Positions 42,910-53,278 are shown, numbered from the stretch's first letter. The stretch is 64,000 nucleotides of DNA from Alphaproteobacteria bacterium (GCA_024743215.1 JANSWZ010000001.1:682001-746000), one strand, 5' to 3'. A program made the numbers and translations. The notes: a model not told the origin generated them from the sequence alone.

Positions 42910-43800
42910 TTGAGTGACTCCCCCTTGCCCAAACCCACCACCCCAACGTTGCAGCATCGCTTGGAATATGTCGGATTCCGTGCTGTCGCGGGCATCATGA
43001 ATGCGCTGCCGCTTGGTGTGGCTTCCGCGACCATGGGTTTTGTCTGGAAAATATTGGCCCGGTTTAACCACCGCCATGCCACCGTCCAGAAACACCTTCG
43101 GGAAGCGTTTCCTGCAAAGGATGAGGCCTGGATACGACAGACCACGTTTCGTCATTGGAACAATCTGGGTCGGACGATGGCTGAAGGTCTGTGTATCGGC
43201 AAGTTGCTGAAACAGAGACATAGAATTACGCTTGAATCACAGGACCTTATTGACCAATTGGCGCAAAGCACAAAGGGTGCTGTGTTTGTATCGCTGCACA
43301 TGGGCAATTGGGAGTTGCTGGCTGTTCCCGCACTGCAAAACGGCCTGTCGATGGCAGGCATCTATCAGCGCGCTTCAAACCCTTTGGTCGACCGCTACAT
43401 CAGGCTGGTGCGCCAACCATTGTACCCAGGCGGGCTGCATTCCAAACGCAATACCTCTGTGAATGCGCTTATTAAATGGGTTCGTGGTGGAGAAACCGTT
43501 TGCATGATGGGGGATCTGAGACAAAGGCGCGGCATCGAAGTTCCTTTTTTCGGGCAAATGGTCCCTTCCACTCCCTTCCCGGCTATGATTGCAGAAAAAC
43601 TCGACGTACCTTTGATTGCGGCCTGTTGTCGCCGCACAAAAGGCTGTCATTTCACGATTCAGGTCGTCGAGATCAGCACAGGAACAGGTGAGACAGTCGA
43701 TGATCGTATTGCTGACGCGACAGCCCGGCTGAATAAACAATTCGAAGACTGGATACGCGAGACACCGGAGCAATGGATGTGGGGCCATCGCCGTCGATAA
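42910..43800 (+). CDS. LpxL/HtrB-type lysophospholipid acyltransferase
   Basis: 296 residues. Lipid A late acyltransferases attach a secondary fatty acid to lipid A at the inner membrane. The catalytic motif is SLHMGNWELL (HxxxxE) near residue 129, with RASNPLVDRYI and GDLRQRRGIEVPFFG downstream, as in LpxL/LpxM. The start used is TTG 42910, which keeps the conserved HRLEYVGFRAV opening; no ATG precedes that block. Divergent from the AEC transporter. Confidence 0.83.
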   Translation: MSDSPLPKPTTPTLQHRLEYVGFRAVAGIMNALPLGVASATMGFVWKILARFNHRHATVQKHLREAFPAKDEAWIRQTTFRHWNNLGRTMAEGLCIGKLLKQRHRITLESQDLIDQLAQSTKGAVFVSLHMGNWELLAVPALQNGLSMAGIYQRASNPLVDRYIRLVRQPLYPGGLHSKRNTSVNALIKWVRGGETVCMMGDLRQRRGIEVPFFGQMVPSTPFPAMIAEKLDVPLIAACCRRTKGCHFTIQVVEISTGTGETVDDRIADATARLNKQFEDWIRETPEQWMWGHRRR

Positions 43801-43878
43801 CTGTGTTCAGACCATTTGATGATCAATGGTATCAATGATAGGACAAATTCGTTCGCTTCTCCGCATGATCGGCCCTGT

Positions 43879-44103
43879 ATGCATCCCAGATTTGCGCCCT
43901 ATATATTCAGTCTCTGCCTGTCTGGTATCATGACATTTATTGTGTCTGGCATCTCGACATTCCGTGCAAATGGCATGGCAACCGATATCATTTCGCTATG
44001 GATGTCATCCTGGCTTGTCTGTTGGATTGTGGCCTATCCGGTTATGCTCATTGCCGGACCTATCGTGAAGCGCAGTGTGAACCGCCTTGTGCGACCTAAT
44101 TGA
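43879..44103 (+). CDS. DUF2798-like small membrane protein
   Basis: 74 residues from ATG 43879, with two transmembrane helices (FAPYIFSLCLSGIMTFIVSG and MSSWLVCWIVAYPVMLIAGP). The pattern PRFAPY...SGIMTFIVSGISTF...W..SWLxCWxxAFP matches DUF2798. Function unknown. An upstream ATG at 43816 would add an unconserved polar tail. Confidence 0.75.
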   Translation: MHPRFAPYIFSLCLSGIMTFIVSGISTFRANGMATDIISLWMSSWLVCWIVAYPVMLIAGPIVKRSVNRLVRPN

Positions 44104-44134
44104 GTTAAGTCCCTGATCATCTGAAGAGGTCTAT

Positions 44135-44878
44135 ATGCGTTTTGCGGTCATCTCTGACATCCATGGCAATTATCTGGCCCTTGAAGCCGTTCTGGATGAC
44201 ATTTCGAGACAAGGTATTGATCAGATCCTTAATCTCGGAGACCATTTTGGCGGGCCGCTCGAAGCCGGTAAAACCGCTGATATTCTGATTGAACAGAAGG
44301 CTATGTTGTCAATCGCAGGCAATCATGACCGATTTCTTCTGGAACTTCCCCCAGCAGAGTTGGGCGCGTGGGATGGTCCGGCATTTGCCCAACTCAGCCA
44401 GACTCATTTACAATGGATCGCGGACTTGCCGGGCACCGCAGTTTTTGAAGAAGACGTATTTCTGTGCCATGGCATTCCGACCACCGATAATTCTCATTGG
44501 CTCGATGTGCCCAATGAAAAGGTCGGCATGAACCTGCGACCGCTGGCGGATATCGAATGCGATGCCCTTGGTTTTGACTTTTCTGTCATGCTTTGTGGGC
44601 ATTCACACGTTTCCCGCCTCGTGCGCCTGTCGGATGGACGTCATGTGCTCAATCCGGGGAGTGTTGGATGTCCGGGCTTCAAAGACACGCGAGCGGACCC
44701 CTATGTGATGCACACAGGCAATCCCTGTGCAGCCTATGCGATTATTGAAAAACGCAAGCATGGTTGGGATTTTACATTCCGTCACGTGCCCTATGACCAT
44801 ATGAAAATGGCCAAACTGGCCTTGTCCAGGGGAATGCCGGATTGGGCCAGCGCATTGAATGGTGGATGGATTTCCTGA
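44135..44878 (+). CDS. Calcineurin-like metallophosphoesterase (YfcE/MJ0936-like)
   Basis: 247 residues. Metal-binding motifs are in order: ISDIHGNYLAL (DxH), LGDHFGGP (GDxxxxG, with His for the usual variable residue), AGNHDRFL (GNHD) and CGHSHVSRL (GHxH), then NPGSVGCPG. Single-domain phosphodiesterase fold; the substrate could be a cyclic nucleotide or other phosphodiester. Not obviously linked to neighbours. Confidence 0.87.
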   Translation: MRFAVISDIHGNYLALEAVLDDISRQGIDQILNLGDHFGGPLEAGKTADILIEQKAMLSIAGNHDRFLLELPPAELGAWDGPAFAQLSQTHLQWIADLPGTAVFEEDVFLCHGIPTTDNSHWLDVPNEKVGMNLRPLADIECDALGFDFSVMLCGHSHVSRLVRLSDGRHVLNPGSVGCPGFKDTRADPYVMHTGNPCAAYAIIEKRKHGWDFTFRHVPYDHMKMAKLALSRGMPDWASALNGGWIS

Positions 44879-45013
44879 GCCAAGCCGCTCGGTGACGACA
44901 CATGATCGCCATTGTAATGCGACAGACTCTCATTTGCTTTGAGCCTAGCCTGCAGGTTAGGCTTTTGGTCCCGCCACCAGAATTGTGGCAATCACAGACT
45001 TAATGGAGTTCAC

Positions 45014-45217
45014 ATGTCAGTTGCACGCGTTACGGAAATCATCGCCTCCTCGTCCAAAAGCTTTGAAGACGCTTTGGAAAAGGGAATCAAACGCGCCTCA
45101 GAAACGCTGAAGAATGTCGAAGGTGCCTGGGTAAAAGATCAAAAGGTTGTTGTCTCCAACGGCAAGATCAGTGAATACCGAGTCGTCATGAAAGTGACAT
45201 TCGTTCTGAACGACTAA
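45014..45217 (+). CDS. Dodecin-family flavin-binding protein
   Basis: 67 residues with the dodecin pattern: VARVTEIIASSSKSFEDAL, then KRASETLKNVEGAWVKDQKV, and the closing strand YRVVMKVTFVLND. Dodecins form hollow dodecamers that store flavins; the bacterial flavin contact Trp is present (AWVKD). The ATG at 45014 starts the conserved protein. A perfect hairpin follows. Confidence 0.9.
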   Translation: MSVARVTEIIASSSKSFEDALEKGIKRASETLKNVEGAWVKDQKVVVSNGKISEYRVVMKVTFVLND

Positions 45218-45225
45218 AAACATTT

Positions 45226-45252
45226 AGCAACAGGGCTTTAAACCCTGTTGCT
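45226..45252. terminator. Bidirectional terminator between dodecin and peptidyl-prolyl isomerase genes
   Basis: AGCAACAGGG (45226-45235) pairs perfectly with CCCTGTTGCT (45243-45252), loop of seven. An A-rich flank on the left gives a T-rich tail for minus-strand transcripts, and the hairpin lies between convergent genes. Confidence 0.75.
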
Positions 45253-45337
45253 GATAAATTGAATCTGGAAAGGATGCATGCCGAGAGCCTTGGATTGACA
45301 CTGACGCGGATCCCTTCTTTTCAAACAACTTCAGCCT

Positions 45338-45880
45338 TTAGAACTGATCCGCTGTCCGCATTTTGATGATGGTATCCGGATCGCTGACAGAACCATTTTG
45401 GGACCTGGAGCCCTTCTTGATCTGGTCAACATGATCCATTCCTTCTGTAACCTTGCCGAATACGGTGTATTGGCCATTCAGATGGGATGCTGAATCAAAC
45501 ATGATAAAGAACTGGGAATTGGCGCTGTTCGGGCTGCTGGACCGAGCCATGCCAAGTGTGCCGCGTTCAAATGGCACATCTGAAAACTCAGCCTTCAAAT
45601 CAGGCAGATCAGATCCACCAGTACCATTTCCCAATGGATCGCCAGTCTGCGCCATGAACCCATCAATCACGCGATGGAATTTCAAACCGTCATAGAAACC
45701 GCTATTGGCGAGGGATTTCATACGTTCGACATGGTTTGGCGCCGCATCTGGCAACAACTCAATTTTCACCTGCCCTGTTTTGGTCTCCAGGATCAATGTA
45801 TCTGCGTCACTCGCAGCGTGGCTCATGGCTGTAAGAGCGAATATCGCAATTGCAGCGGTGATGGATTTAATCAGGTTCAT
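45338..45880 (-). CDS. Periplasmic cyclophilin-type peptidyl-prolyl isomerase
   Basis: 180 residues with a signal peptide (about 1-23, IAIFALTAMSHA). Cyclophilin core motifs: FYDGLKFHRVIDGFMAQTGDP, GTLGMARSSSPNSANSQFFI and YTVFGKVTEGMD. Helps fold proteins outside the cytoplasm. A single-gene unit, convergent with dodecin. Confidence 0.92.
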   Translation of the reverse strand: MNLIKSITAAIAIFALTAMSHAASDADTLILETKTGQVKIELLPDAAPNHVERMKSLANSGFYDGLKFHRVIDGFMAQTGDPLGNGTGGSDLPDLKAEFSDVPFERGTLGMARSSSPNSANSQFFIMFDSASHLNGQYTVFGKVTEGMDHVDQIKKGSRSQNGSVSDPDTIIKMRTADQF

Positions 45881-46016
45881 TCAAAAACTCCGGTTTGGTT
45901 CCCTGTTGTTCGTTGCAACCAAGCCACGAACAGTTGGGCATTTTTAGGATCGCATTTGACGCTGTAATAGCAATGAGACTCAATCGCGGTCAATGAACCC
46001 CGCATGCGTCATCCTA

Positions 46017-48524
46017 TCAAGCCCGTAGAACCTGGTTTTCCGTATCAAATGGGCTTTCCTCAATGACAGTTGCTTCATAAGGCTCACCAAGAATGTGAAC
46101 CTGCATTTTTGAACCCAATTCGGCGTAAGCTGGTGGAACCATGGCTAAGGCCAAGGACTTCTTGATACGCCAACCATACCCACCGGATGTGGCCCGTCCG
46201 ATCAATGTATCTCCATCAAAAATGGCTTCTGATCCTCTGACGTCCGCATCTTTGATCCCATGCACTTCCATTGTCACAAAAGCCCAGTTATCGCCCGCTT
46301 CATGGCGTTTCAAGAGCGCTTCTTTCCCTACAAATTCCTTGGCTGGCTTGATGAAGCGATCAAGGCCAGATTCATAGGCCGAGTATTCAATGGACAATTC
46401 ACGCGGGATCAAACGGTAGGACTTTTCCAGCCGCATGGCGTCCATGGCGCGAATGCCAAAAGGTTGAATGCCAAATTCGGCACCCGCTTCCATCAACGCG
46501 TCGAAAATTTCCACCTGCATTTCAATTGGATGATGGAATTCCCAACCCAGTTCCCCGACAAAGTTCACCCGCAACGCATGGGCCGTGGCTTTGCCAACGC
46601 TGATCGGCTTGCCAGAGAGCCACGGAAACGCTGCATTGGACAGATCTGTGTCTGTGAGCTTTGCCAGTACATCGCGTGATTTCGGTCCGGCCAGCACCAG
46701 CACGCCGTGCTGCGCAGTGATTGGTGACAGATGCACGGAGCCATCTCTCGGCAACGCTTTTTTTAACACGTCATGATCGTGACGTTCATAAGCACCAGCG
46801 GACACCAGATAAAACCGCCCTGGATGCCATTCATACACCGTGAACTCCGACAAAACGCCGCCAGAATTTGTGAGCAGATGGCAGAGCGCGATGCGGCCCC
46901 GCTTTTTCGGAATGCTGTTTGCGAACAGGCTGTTCAGCCAATCTCGCGCGCCCGGACCTGTGACTTCCAGTTTGGCAAAGGCTGACATGTCGAGAACGCC
47001 AACATTTTCAGTGACATTTTTGACTTCCTGCCCGACAAATTCAAAGTAGTTGGACCGACGGAACGACCATTTCTCAACGATACGGCCATCTTCCGTTGCG
47101 GGCGCGTGATTGTGGTTCAGCAACAGATCAGGATAGGCCAGTTCCTCAGCCGGAACAGAATAATCCAACGGTGCAAACCAGTTGGCGCGCTCCCAACCAT
47201 AAACAGACCCGAACACGGCGCCACGTGCTTTCAGGCGGTCATAGATCGGGGTTTTCTTCAGAGGACGTGCTGCAGCACGCTCTTCATCGGGATAATGCAT
47301 GGTGAAGACATTTGAGTAGGCTTCTTCGTTCTTTTCTTTCAAATAGCCCTTGGTCGCATAAGGGCCAAAGCGGCGCGGATCGACGCCCATCATGTCAATG
47401 GTTGGTTCTCCGTCTACAATCCACTCAGCAAGCTGCCATCCGGCACCGCCAGCGGCTGTAATACCGAAGGAATGCCCCTCATTCAGCCAGACATTGGGAA
47501 CATCCCAGGCCGGACCGATGATTGGTGAGCCATCGGGTGTATAAGCAATGGCTCCATTATAGACTTTCTTGATGCCGACTTCACCAAAGGCTGGAACGCG
47601 TTCAATGGCACTTTCGATGTGAGGCATCAAACGATCAAGGTCCTCCTGGAACAACTCGTATTCGCTTTCTGCATCCGGGCCATCGACATAACAGCAGGGC
47701 GCACCATTTTCGTAAGGACCCAATAGCAAGCCGCCCGCCTCCTCCCGCATATACCAGGAGGAATCGCTCTCTCTCAGAACGCCCATTTCGGGAAGCCCCT
47801 GTGCCCGCCGTTCCAGAATGGCTGGATGGGCTTCTGTTACGATGTATTGATGCTCAACCGGGATGACCGGGATATCGAGGCCGAACATCTCGCCCGTTTT
47901 GCGTGCAAAATTGCCGGAGCAGCAGACAATGTGCTCACATTCAATATTGCCCTGATCGGTTTCGACAATCCAGGTGTCCCGTTCGCTGCGGGTCGCGCCA
48001 GTGACATTTGTGTTGCGGTAAATCTTTGCGCCATTGTCCCGCGCGCCTTTTGCCATTGCCTGTGTCAGGTCGGCGGGCTGGATGTAGCCATCTTCCGGAT
48101 GCTGAATGGCACCCAGAATGCCGTCTGTTTCACAGAGCGGCCAGATTTCCTTCAACTTTTCGGGGGTCAGCAGTTTGACGTCGATGCCAATGGTTTTGGC
48201 AACACCGGCATAATACAGATATTCGTCCCAACGATCCTTGCTGCGTGCAAGCCTGATATTGGAAACGCGCGAGAGGCCAGCATTCAATCCCGTTTCAGCT
48301 TCCAATTCGCCGTAGAGCCTGACTGAATATTTGTGAATCTGGCCAACCGAATAGCTGAGATTAAATAATGGCAGCAGGCCGGCCGCATGCCAGGTGGAGC
48401 CGGATGTCAGTTCCTTGCGTTCCAGCAGAACCACGTCGGACCAGCCTTTTTTTGCCAGATGATACAGGGTTGAGACGCCAACGGCACCGCCCCCAATGAC
48501 CACCACCTTTGCCCGAGATTCCAT
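46017..48524 (-). CDS. FAD-dependent dimethylglycine/sarcosine dehydrogenase-like protein with GcvT domain
   Basis: 835 residues. FAD site VVVIGGGAVGVSTLYHLAKKG at the start, then a covalent-flavin type region ELTSGSTWHAAGL, with the His that carries FAD in dimethylglycine and sarcosine dehydrogenases. From about residue 430 a C-terminal aminomethyltransferase (GcvT-like) half begins, with VGVLDMSAFAKLEVTGPGA and GELGWEFHHP, which binds tetrahydrofolate to trap the formaldehyde unit. Start ATG 48524 has AAGGA upstream; ATGs at 48545 and 48563 are alternatives. Divergent from soxBDAG, consistent with stepwise demethylation of dimethylglycine and sarcosine from glycine betaine. Confidence 0.87.
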   Translation of the reverse strand: MESRAKVVVIGGGAVGVSTLYHLAKKGWSDVVLLERKELTSGSTWHAAGLLPLFNLSYSVGQIHKYSVRLYGELEAETGLNAGLSRVSNIRLARSKDRWDEYLYYAGVAKTIGIDVKLLTPEKLKEIWPLCETDGILGAIQHPEDGYIQPADLTQAMAKGARDNGAKIYRNTNVTGATRSERDTWIVETDQGNIECEHIVCCSGNFARKTGEMFGLDIPVIPVEHQYIVTEAHPAILERRAQGLPEMGVLRESDSSWYMREEAGGLLLGPYENGAPCCYVDGPDAESEYELFQEDLDRLMPHIESAIERVPAFGEVGIKKVYNGAIAYTPDGSPIIGPAWDVPNVWLNEGHSFGITAAGGAGWQLAEWIVDGEPTIDMMGVDPRRFGPYATKGYLKEKNEEAYSNVFTMHYPDEERAAARPLKKTPIYDRLKARGAVFGSVYGWERANWFAPLDYSVPAEELAYPDLLLNHNHAPATEDGRIVEKWSFRRSNYFEFVGQEVKNVTENVGVLDMSAFAKLEVTGPGARDWLNSLFANSIPKKRGRIALCHLLTNSGGVLSEFTVYEWHPGRFYLVSAGAYERHDHDVLKKALPRDGSVHLSPITAQHGVLVLAGPKSRDVLAKLTDTDLSNAAFPWLSGKPISVGKATAHALRVNFVGELGWEFHHPIEMQVEIFDALMEAGAEFGIQPFGIRAMDAMRLEKSYRLIPRELSIEYSAYESGLDRFIKPAKEFVGKEALLKRHEAGDNWAFVTMEVHGIKDADVRGSEAIFDGDTLIGRATSGGYGWRIKKSLALAMVPPAYAELGSKMQVHILGEPYEATVIEESPFDTENQVLRA

Positions 48525-48762
48525 GCTCTGATCCTTTGCATACATAAAACGCACTCCCACCAACCTATTTGCAGGTTCTAAGCGCTTCCAGCTTCAAAGC
48601 GACAACCAGCCTTTGCCCTGCGACATATGAGCGAATGAACGAGATTAACTAAATATCCCAGAACAAGGCGTTTTGCCACTTGCGCAGGCTGCACATAGAA
48701 CTGCACTATAAATTCAGGGTGCCAGCATTTTGTTTGTACGCGCTCTTATTTGGGAGAATTCT

Positions 48763-50022
48763 GTGGCTCGATTTTCTGCGTGGGCACTGGCAAAAAATGC
48801 TCTGACGGGAAACCAACACTGGGACAGTCAGTGGCGCAAACCTGAGCCGAAGCCTGCCTATGATGTGATCATTATAGGCGGTGGCGGCCATGGCCTTGCG
48901 ACAGCTTTCTATCTGGCGAAGGAACATGGCATTCACAATGTGGCTGTGGTGGAAAAAGGTTGGATTGGCAGCGGAAATGTCGGCCGTAACACGACCATCG
49001 TGCGCTCCAATTACGAACTTCGTCCAAACGCACTGTTTTACGAACACAGCATGAGATTGTGGGAAGGCCTGTCGCAGGTCCTGAACTACAATGTGATGTT
49101 TTCCCAGCGCGGCGTCCTCAATCTGGCCCATTCTCCGGGAGAGTTGGATGCATTTGCAACAAGAGGCAATGCTCTGCGTTTGCATGGCATTGATGCGGAA
49201 CTGCTGGACCGGAATGAAGTGACACGGTTTGTTCCGCAGCTCGATATGAGTGCGGAAACACGATTTCCTATTGTTGGCGGTCTGTTGCAACCACGCGCAG
49301 GAACAGCGCGTCACGATGCGATTGCATGGGGCTATGCGCGTGCGGCGGATCATTTGGGCATAGACATTCTGGAGAATTGCGAAGTTACCGGATTTTTGAA
49401 AGACGGAGATGCTGTTGTCGGCGTGCAGACCACACGCGGTGACATAAAATCTGCAAAGATTGGTGTGGCGGTGGCTGGAAACACATCAGACGTGATGCGC
49501 AAGGCTGGCATCGAGAACCTGCCGATAGAAAGCCATGTACTGCAGGCATTTGTTTCAGAATCCCTGAAACCTGCGGTTAACACCGTTGTCACCGGCGGAG
49601 GCGGGCATTTCTACATGTCACAATCCGACAAGGGCGGCCTGGTTTACGGTGGCAATATCGACAAATACAATTCCTATGCGCAGCGCGGCAATCTGCCGGT
49701 TATTGAAGATGTCCATACGCTGATGCTGGCACTGTATCCACAATTCGCGAAGCTGCGGATGCTGCGCCATTGGGGTGGCATCATGGATATGTCGCTAGAT
49801 GGCAGCCCGATCATCACCAAAGGGCCACTTCCCGGGCTCTACCTAAATGCCGGATGGTGTTATGGCGGCTTCAAGGCAACGCCTGCTTCCGGTTGGTGTT
49901 TTGCGCACACAATTGCAAATGACGCGCCGCATGCACTCAACGCTGCTTTCACGCTTGAGCGCTTCAATTCCGGTTACACAATTGACGAAGGTGGCGCGGG
50001 CCCCTTCGCCAAGCTGCATTAG
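48763..50022 (+). CDS. soxB: Sarcosine oxidase beta subunit
   Basis: 419 residues from GTG 48763, which has GGGAG seven bases upstream and gives the usual ARFSAWALAKNAL opening; a start at 48730 is possible. FAD motif DVIIIGGGGHGLATAFYLA near residue 34. The His in QPRAGTARHD (about residue 184) lies where characterised beta subunits carry covalent FMN (inference from the motif). WCYGGFKATPASGW near the C-terminus is typical. First of the operon soxB-soxD-soxA-soxG, encoding the enzyme that oxidises sarcosine to glycine with H2O2 and methylene-THF formation. Confidence 0.93.
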   Translation: MARFSAWALAKNALTGNQHWDSQWRKPEPKPAYDVIIIGGGGHGLATAFYLAKEHGIHNVAVVEKGWIGSGNVGRNTTIVRSNYELRPNALFYEHSMRLWEGLSQVLNYNVMFSQRGVLNLAHSPGELDAFATRGNALRLHGIDAELLDRNEVTRFVPQLDMSAETRFPIVGGLLQPRAGTARHDAIAWGYARAADHLGIDILENCEVTGFLKDGDAVVGVQTTRGDIKSAKIGVAVAGNTSDVMRKAGIENLPIESHVLQAFVSESLKPAVNTVVTGGGGHFYMSQSDKGGLVYGGNIDKYNSYAQRGNLPVIEDVHTLMLALYPQFAKLRMLRHWGGIMDMSLDGSPIITKGPLPGLYLNAGWCYGGFKATPASGWCFAHTIANDAPHALNAAFTLERFNSGYTIDEGGAGPFAKLH

Positions 50023-50033
50023 GGCGGATAATT

Positions 50034-50309
50034 ATGCTGATACCCTGCCCTCATTGTGGCGATCGCGATGTGTCGGAATATTCCTATCTGGGCGATGCGA
50101 CCATAAAACGCCCCAATCAGGAGAAAGCCAACCCCCACAAGTGGGAGACGTTCGTCTACAACCGTCAAAATCCGCGCGGTCCCCACAAGGAGTTGTGGCA
50201 GCACAATGGGGGGTGCCGACTGATTGTGGAGATCACAAGAGATACCATATCCCATGAAATCCTGAGCATGAAGGCCACCGGACCACACAAGACTGGGCTT
50301 GGCAAATGA
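50034..50309 (+). CDS. soxD: Sarcosine oxidase delta subunit
   Basis: 91 residues, small zinc-binding subunit. CPHCG at residues 5-9 supplies two Cys; a later His and the Cys of NGGCRLI complete the site. SYLGDA and YNRQNPRGPHKELWQH are family blocks. Its end overlaps the soxA start by four bases. Confidence 0.94.
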   Translation: MLIPCPHCGDRDVSEYSYLGDATIKRPNQEKANPHKWETFVYNRQNPRGPHKELWQHNGGCRLIVEITRDTISHEILSMKATGPHKTGLGK

Positions 50310-53278
50310 GCGGTTTTCGATTGGATTCTGGTGGACAAATTGATCGTAATCAGCCGCGAACCTTTACGTTTGATGGACGGAAAGTGAGCGGTTTTGCAGG
50401 AGACACACTGGCCTCTGCCCTTCTTGCCAATGGTCAGACCCTGTTTGGACGGAGTTTCAAATATCACCGACCCAGAGGTCTGATGAGCGTTGGCAGCGAA
50501 GAGCCAAACGCGCTTGTCACACTGACGGGACCGGACACGCATGAACCCAATGCACGCGCCACCATGGTTGAGGTTGTTGATGGCTTGAATGCCAGCAGCC
50601 AAAATCGCTGGCCCAGTCTTTCCGTTGATTTGTTATCGGCCAATCAGATTGGCGGCCCGATGCTGCAGGCTGGGTTCTATTACAAAACCTTCATGGGACC
50701 GACGCGTAAGGCATGGCGCTTTTATGAGCGGTTTATTCGGCGCGCAGCGGGACTTGGAAAAGCCGCACAAAAGCCTGATCCAGACAGATATGAAAAGATC
50801 AACAGTTTCGCGGATTTGCTGGTTGTGGGTGGTGGGCTTGCAGGACTGACGGCTGCGCTGAAGGCCGCAGAAAAAGGTGCGCGGGTTATCCTGATTGATG
50901 AGCATGCGAGGTTTGGCGGCTATCATCGAGGCGACCCGAGAGAACAGGATACCATAAATTCACTTCTTGAACGTATTCAAGCCTTTGATAATGCGACGAT
51001 CTTACCGCGCACGACATGTTTCGGCCAATATGACTGTAGCACTTTTGGCCTGGTTGAGAGAGTAACGGCACATAACCCCACTGAAACAGAGTTTGCTCCC
51101 TGTGAGCGTTTGCACGTTTTGCGCGTGCGCCATGCCATTTTGGCGACCGGTGCGATCGAACGCCCTCTCGTCTTCCCCGGCAACGATGCTCCCGGTGTCA
51201 TGCTGGCCGATGCAATTCGTGCTTATGCATTGAGATTTGGAGTTTCGGCTGGCAAAAACATCGTGCTCTTCACCAGCCATGATGGTGCTTACAGGCAGTT
51301 AAGTGCCTTGCAGGATTTGGGCGTGCCGATCAATGCAATAGTGGACACCAGAACAACCATTTCCGATATTGCGATGGCGCAGGTGGCAGCGACCGGAATG
51401 CAACTGATTACTGGTCATGCGGTGACACGGGTCCACGGTTACCACGGTATCAAACGCGTCAGCGTCGCCCCCTTTGACCCCTATACGAGTAAGATAAATG
51501 GCAAGGAGCGCGCCATTGAATGTGATTGCCTTGGCATGTCCGGCGGCTGGACCCCGAGCATCCATTTGACCAGCCAGATGGGCGGCGTTCCTGAATGGGA
51601 TAGCACACTCCATACTGTACTCCCCGGCAAATCAAACGGAACCTGGAGCGTATGCGGTTCGGTTGCGGGTTATTTCGACCGTGACGACACCATAGCCAGT
51701 GCGGAAACAATGGTCGAAGAGGTGCTGCGAAAACTGTCACTCAGCCGCGCTCGCAAGGCCGTAACCCATCCCGAAAAGCAGGATGTTCTGAATGTGGGAC
51801 CTGTTTGGAGCATCAAGGGCATCGGCGGAAAAGCCTTTGTGGATTTTCAGCATGACGTGACTGCAGATGACATTACAATTGCCCATCAGGAAGGGTTTCT
51901 CAGTGTTGAACATTTGAAACGCTACACCACTTTAGGCATGGGAACTGATCAGGGAAAACTCTCCAACATCAATGGCCTGGCGCTGATGGCTGAGGCACGC
52001 GGTTTAGATATACCGACTGTTGGCACCACCCGTTTTCGTCCACCCTACACGCCTGTATCCTTCGGCGCATTGGCTGCAGATGCGCGTGGAGGCCATCTGC
52101 AACCAACACGGCGCACGGCGATGCATTACTGGCATCTGGATGCCGGTGCGGAGATGATAGATGCCGGTCTGTGGAAACGGCCGAGGGTCTATCGTCGCGG
52201 CTCGGAAGATCTGGAACAGGCCTATATTCGTGAAGCCCGCATGACCCGGCAATCCATCGGCATTGTTGATGTCTCAACGCTTGGCAAGATTAACGTTCAA
52301 GGCCCTGACGCGGCCCAATTTCTTGACCGTGTCTACAGCAATGGTTTTGCCAAACTTCCCGTTGGCAAGGCTCGATACGGGTTGATGCTGCGTGAGGACG
52401 GCATTGTCTATGATGATGGAACCACGTGGCGATTGGACGATACGAATTTTCTGATGACAACAACCACCGCTCAAGCCGCTGCGGTGCTGGAACATATGGA
52501 GCTTTATCTTTCCGTTCACTGGCCTGATCTGAAAGTCCATCTGACTTCGGTAACAGACCAATGGGCAGGCGCAGCTGTTGCCGGTCCAAAAGTTCGTGAG
52601 ATGCTGCAAATTGCTATCCCTGAGACAGATTTTGACAATGAGGCTTTTCCATTCATGGCCATTCGCCACGGAAAAACCTCACAGGGCATTCCAGTCATGA
52701 TGTGTCGCCTCTCATTTTCAGGCGAAATGGCCTATGAGGTTTATACGCCGGCCCGCTTTGGACTGGCTCTCTGGGAGGAATTGCATTCGGCAGGCAAAGA
52801 GATGGACCTTGTGAGCTATGGTACGGAAGCACTGGATACTTTGCGTATTGAAAAGGGTCATGTTGTCAATTCTGAATTGAATGGCCGTACAACAGCTGAG
52901 ATGGTGGGTATGGGGGCCATGGCTTCAAAGAAGACGCCTTACATCGGCTCCGCGATGAAGGATCGGCCGGCCTTCAAGGATAGACGTCGGCACCAACTTG
53001 TCGGCCTTGTTTCCAAATCAGATGAATGCGTGCTTATTGGCAGCCATCTTGTGCGAAACCCTGCATTGAAAACACCTTGTCTGAGTTTGGGACATGTGAC
53101 CTCAGCGACTTACAGCCCTGCGCTTGAAAAATATGTAGCTTTGGCACTGCTGGAAAATGGCCAGGAACTTATTGGCAGGGACCTATACGCAACATTTCCA
53201 ATGAAGGGGATTCATGTTGCTGTGGAAGTTGTGGACCCCTGCTTCTTCGATAAGGATGGGGAGCGCATGCGTGGATAA
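50306..53278 (+). CDS. soxA: Sarcosine oxidase alpha subunit
   Basis: 990 residues. The N-terminal domain shows TFTFDGRKVSGFAGDTLASA and FKYHRPRGLMSVG. The NAD-binding domain begins LLVVGGGLAGLTAALKAAEKG (about residue 171). The C-terminal third is a GcvT-like tetrahydrofolate-binding domain (SIGIVDVSTLGKINVQGPDA, FSGEMAYEVYTP). It contains the folate site where the one-carbon unit is captured. Starts in an ATGA overlap with soxD and overlaps soxG. Confidence 0.94.
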   Translation: MSGFRLDSGGQIDRNQPRTFTFDGRKVSGFAGDTLASALLANGQTLFGRSFKYHRPRGLMSVGSEEPNALVTLTGPDTHEPNARATMVEVVDGLNASSQNRWPSLSVDLLSANQIGGPMLQAGFYYKTFMGPTRKAWRFYERFIRRAAGLGKAAQKPDPDRYEKINSFADLLVVGGGLAGLTAALKAAEKGARVILIDEHARFGGYHRGDPREQDTINSLLERIQAFDNATILPRTTCFGQYDCSTFGLVERVTAHNPTETEFAPCERLHVLRVRHAILATGAIERPLVFPGNDAPGVMLADAIRAYALRFGVSAGKNIVLFTSHDGAYRQLSALQDLGVPINAIVDTRTTISDIAMAQVAATGMQLITGHAVTRVHGYHGIKRVSVAPFDPYTSKINGKERAIECDCLGMSGGWTPSIHLTSQMGGVPEWDSTLHTVLPGKSNGTWSVCGSVAGYFDRDDTIASAETMVEEVLRKLSLSRARKAVTHPEKQDVLNVGPVWSIKGIGGKAFVDFQHDVTADDITIAHQEGFLSVEHLKRYTTLGMGTDQGKLSNINGLALMAEARGLDIPTVGTTRFRPPYTPVSFGALAADARGGHLQPTRRTAMHYWHLDAGAEMIDAGLWKRPRVYRRGSEDLEQAYIREARMTRQSIGIVDVSTLGKINVQGPDAAQFLDRVYSNGFAKLPVGKARYGLMLREDGIVYDDGTTWRLDDTNFLMTTTTAQAAAVLEHMELYLSVHWPDLKVHLTSVTDQWAGAAVAGPKVREMLQIAIPETDFDNEAFPFMAIRHGKTSQGIPVMMCRLSFSGEMAYEVYTPARFGLALWEELHSAGKEMDLVSYGTEALDTLRIEKGHVVNSELNGRTTAEMVGMGAMASKKTPYIGSAMKDRPAFKDRRRHQLVGLVSKSDECVLIGSHLVRNPALKTPCLSLGHVTSATYSPALEKYVALALLENGQELIGRDLYATFPMKGIHVAVEVVDPCFFDKDGERMRG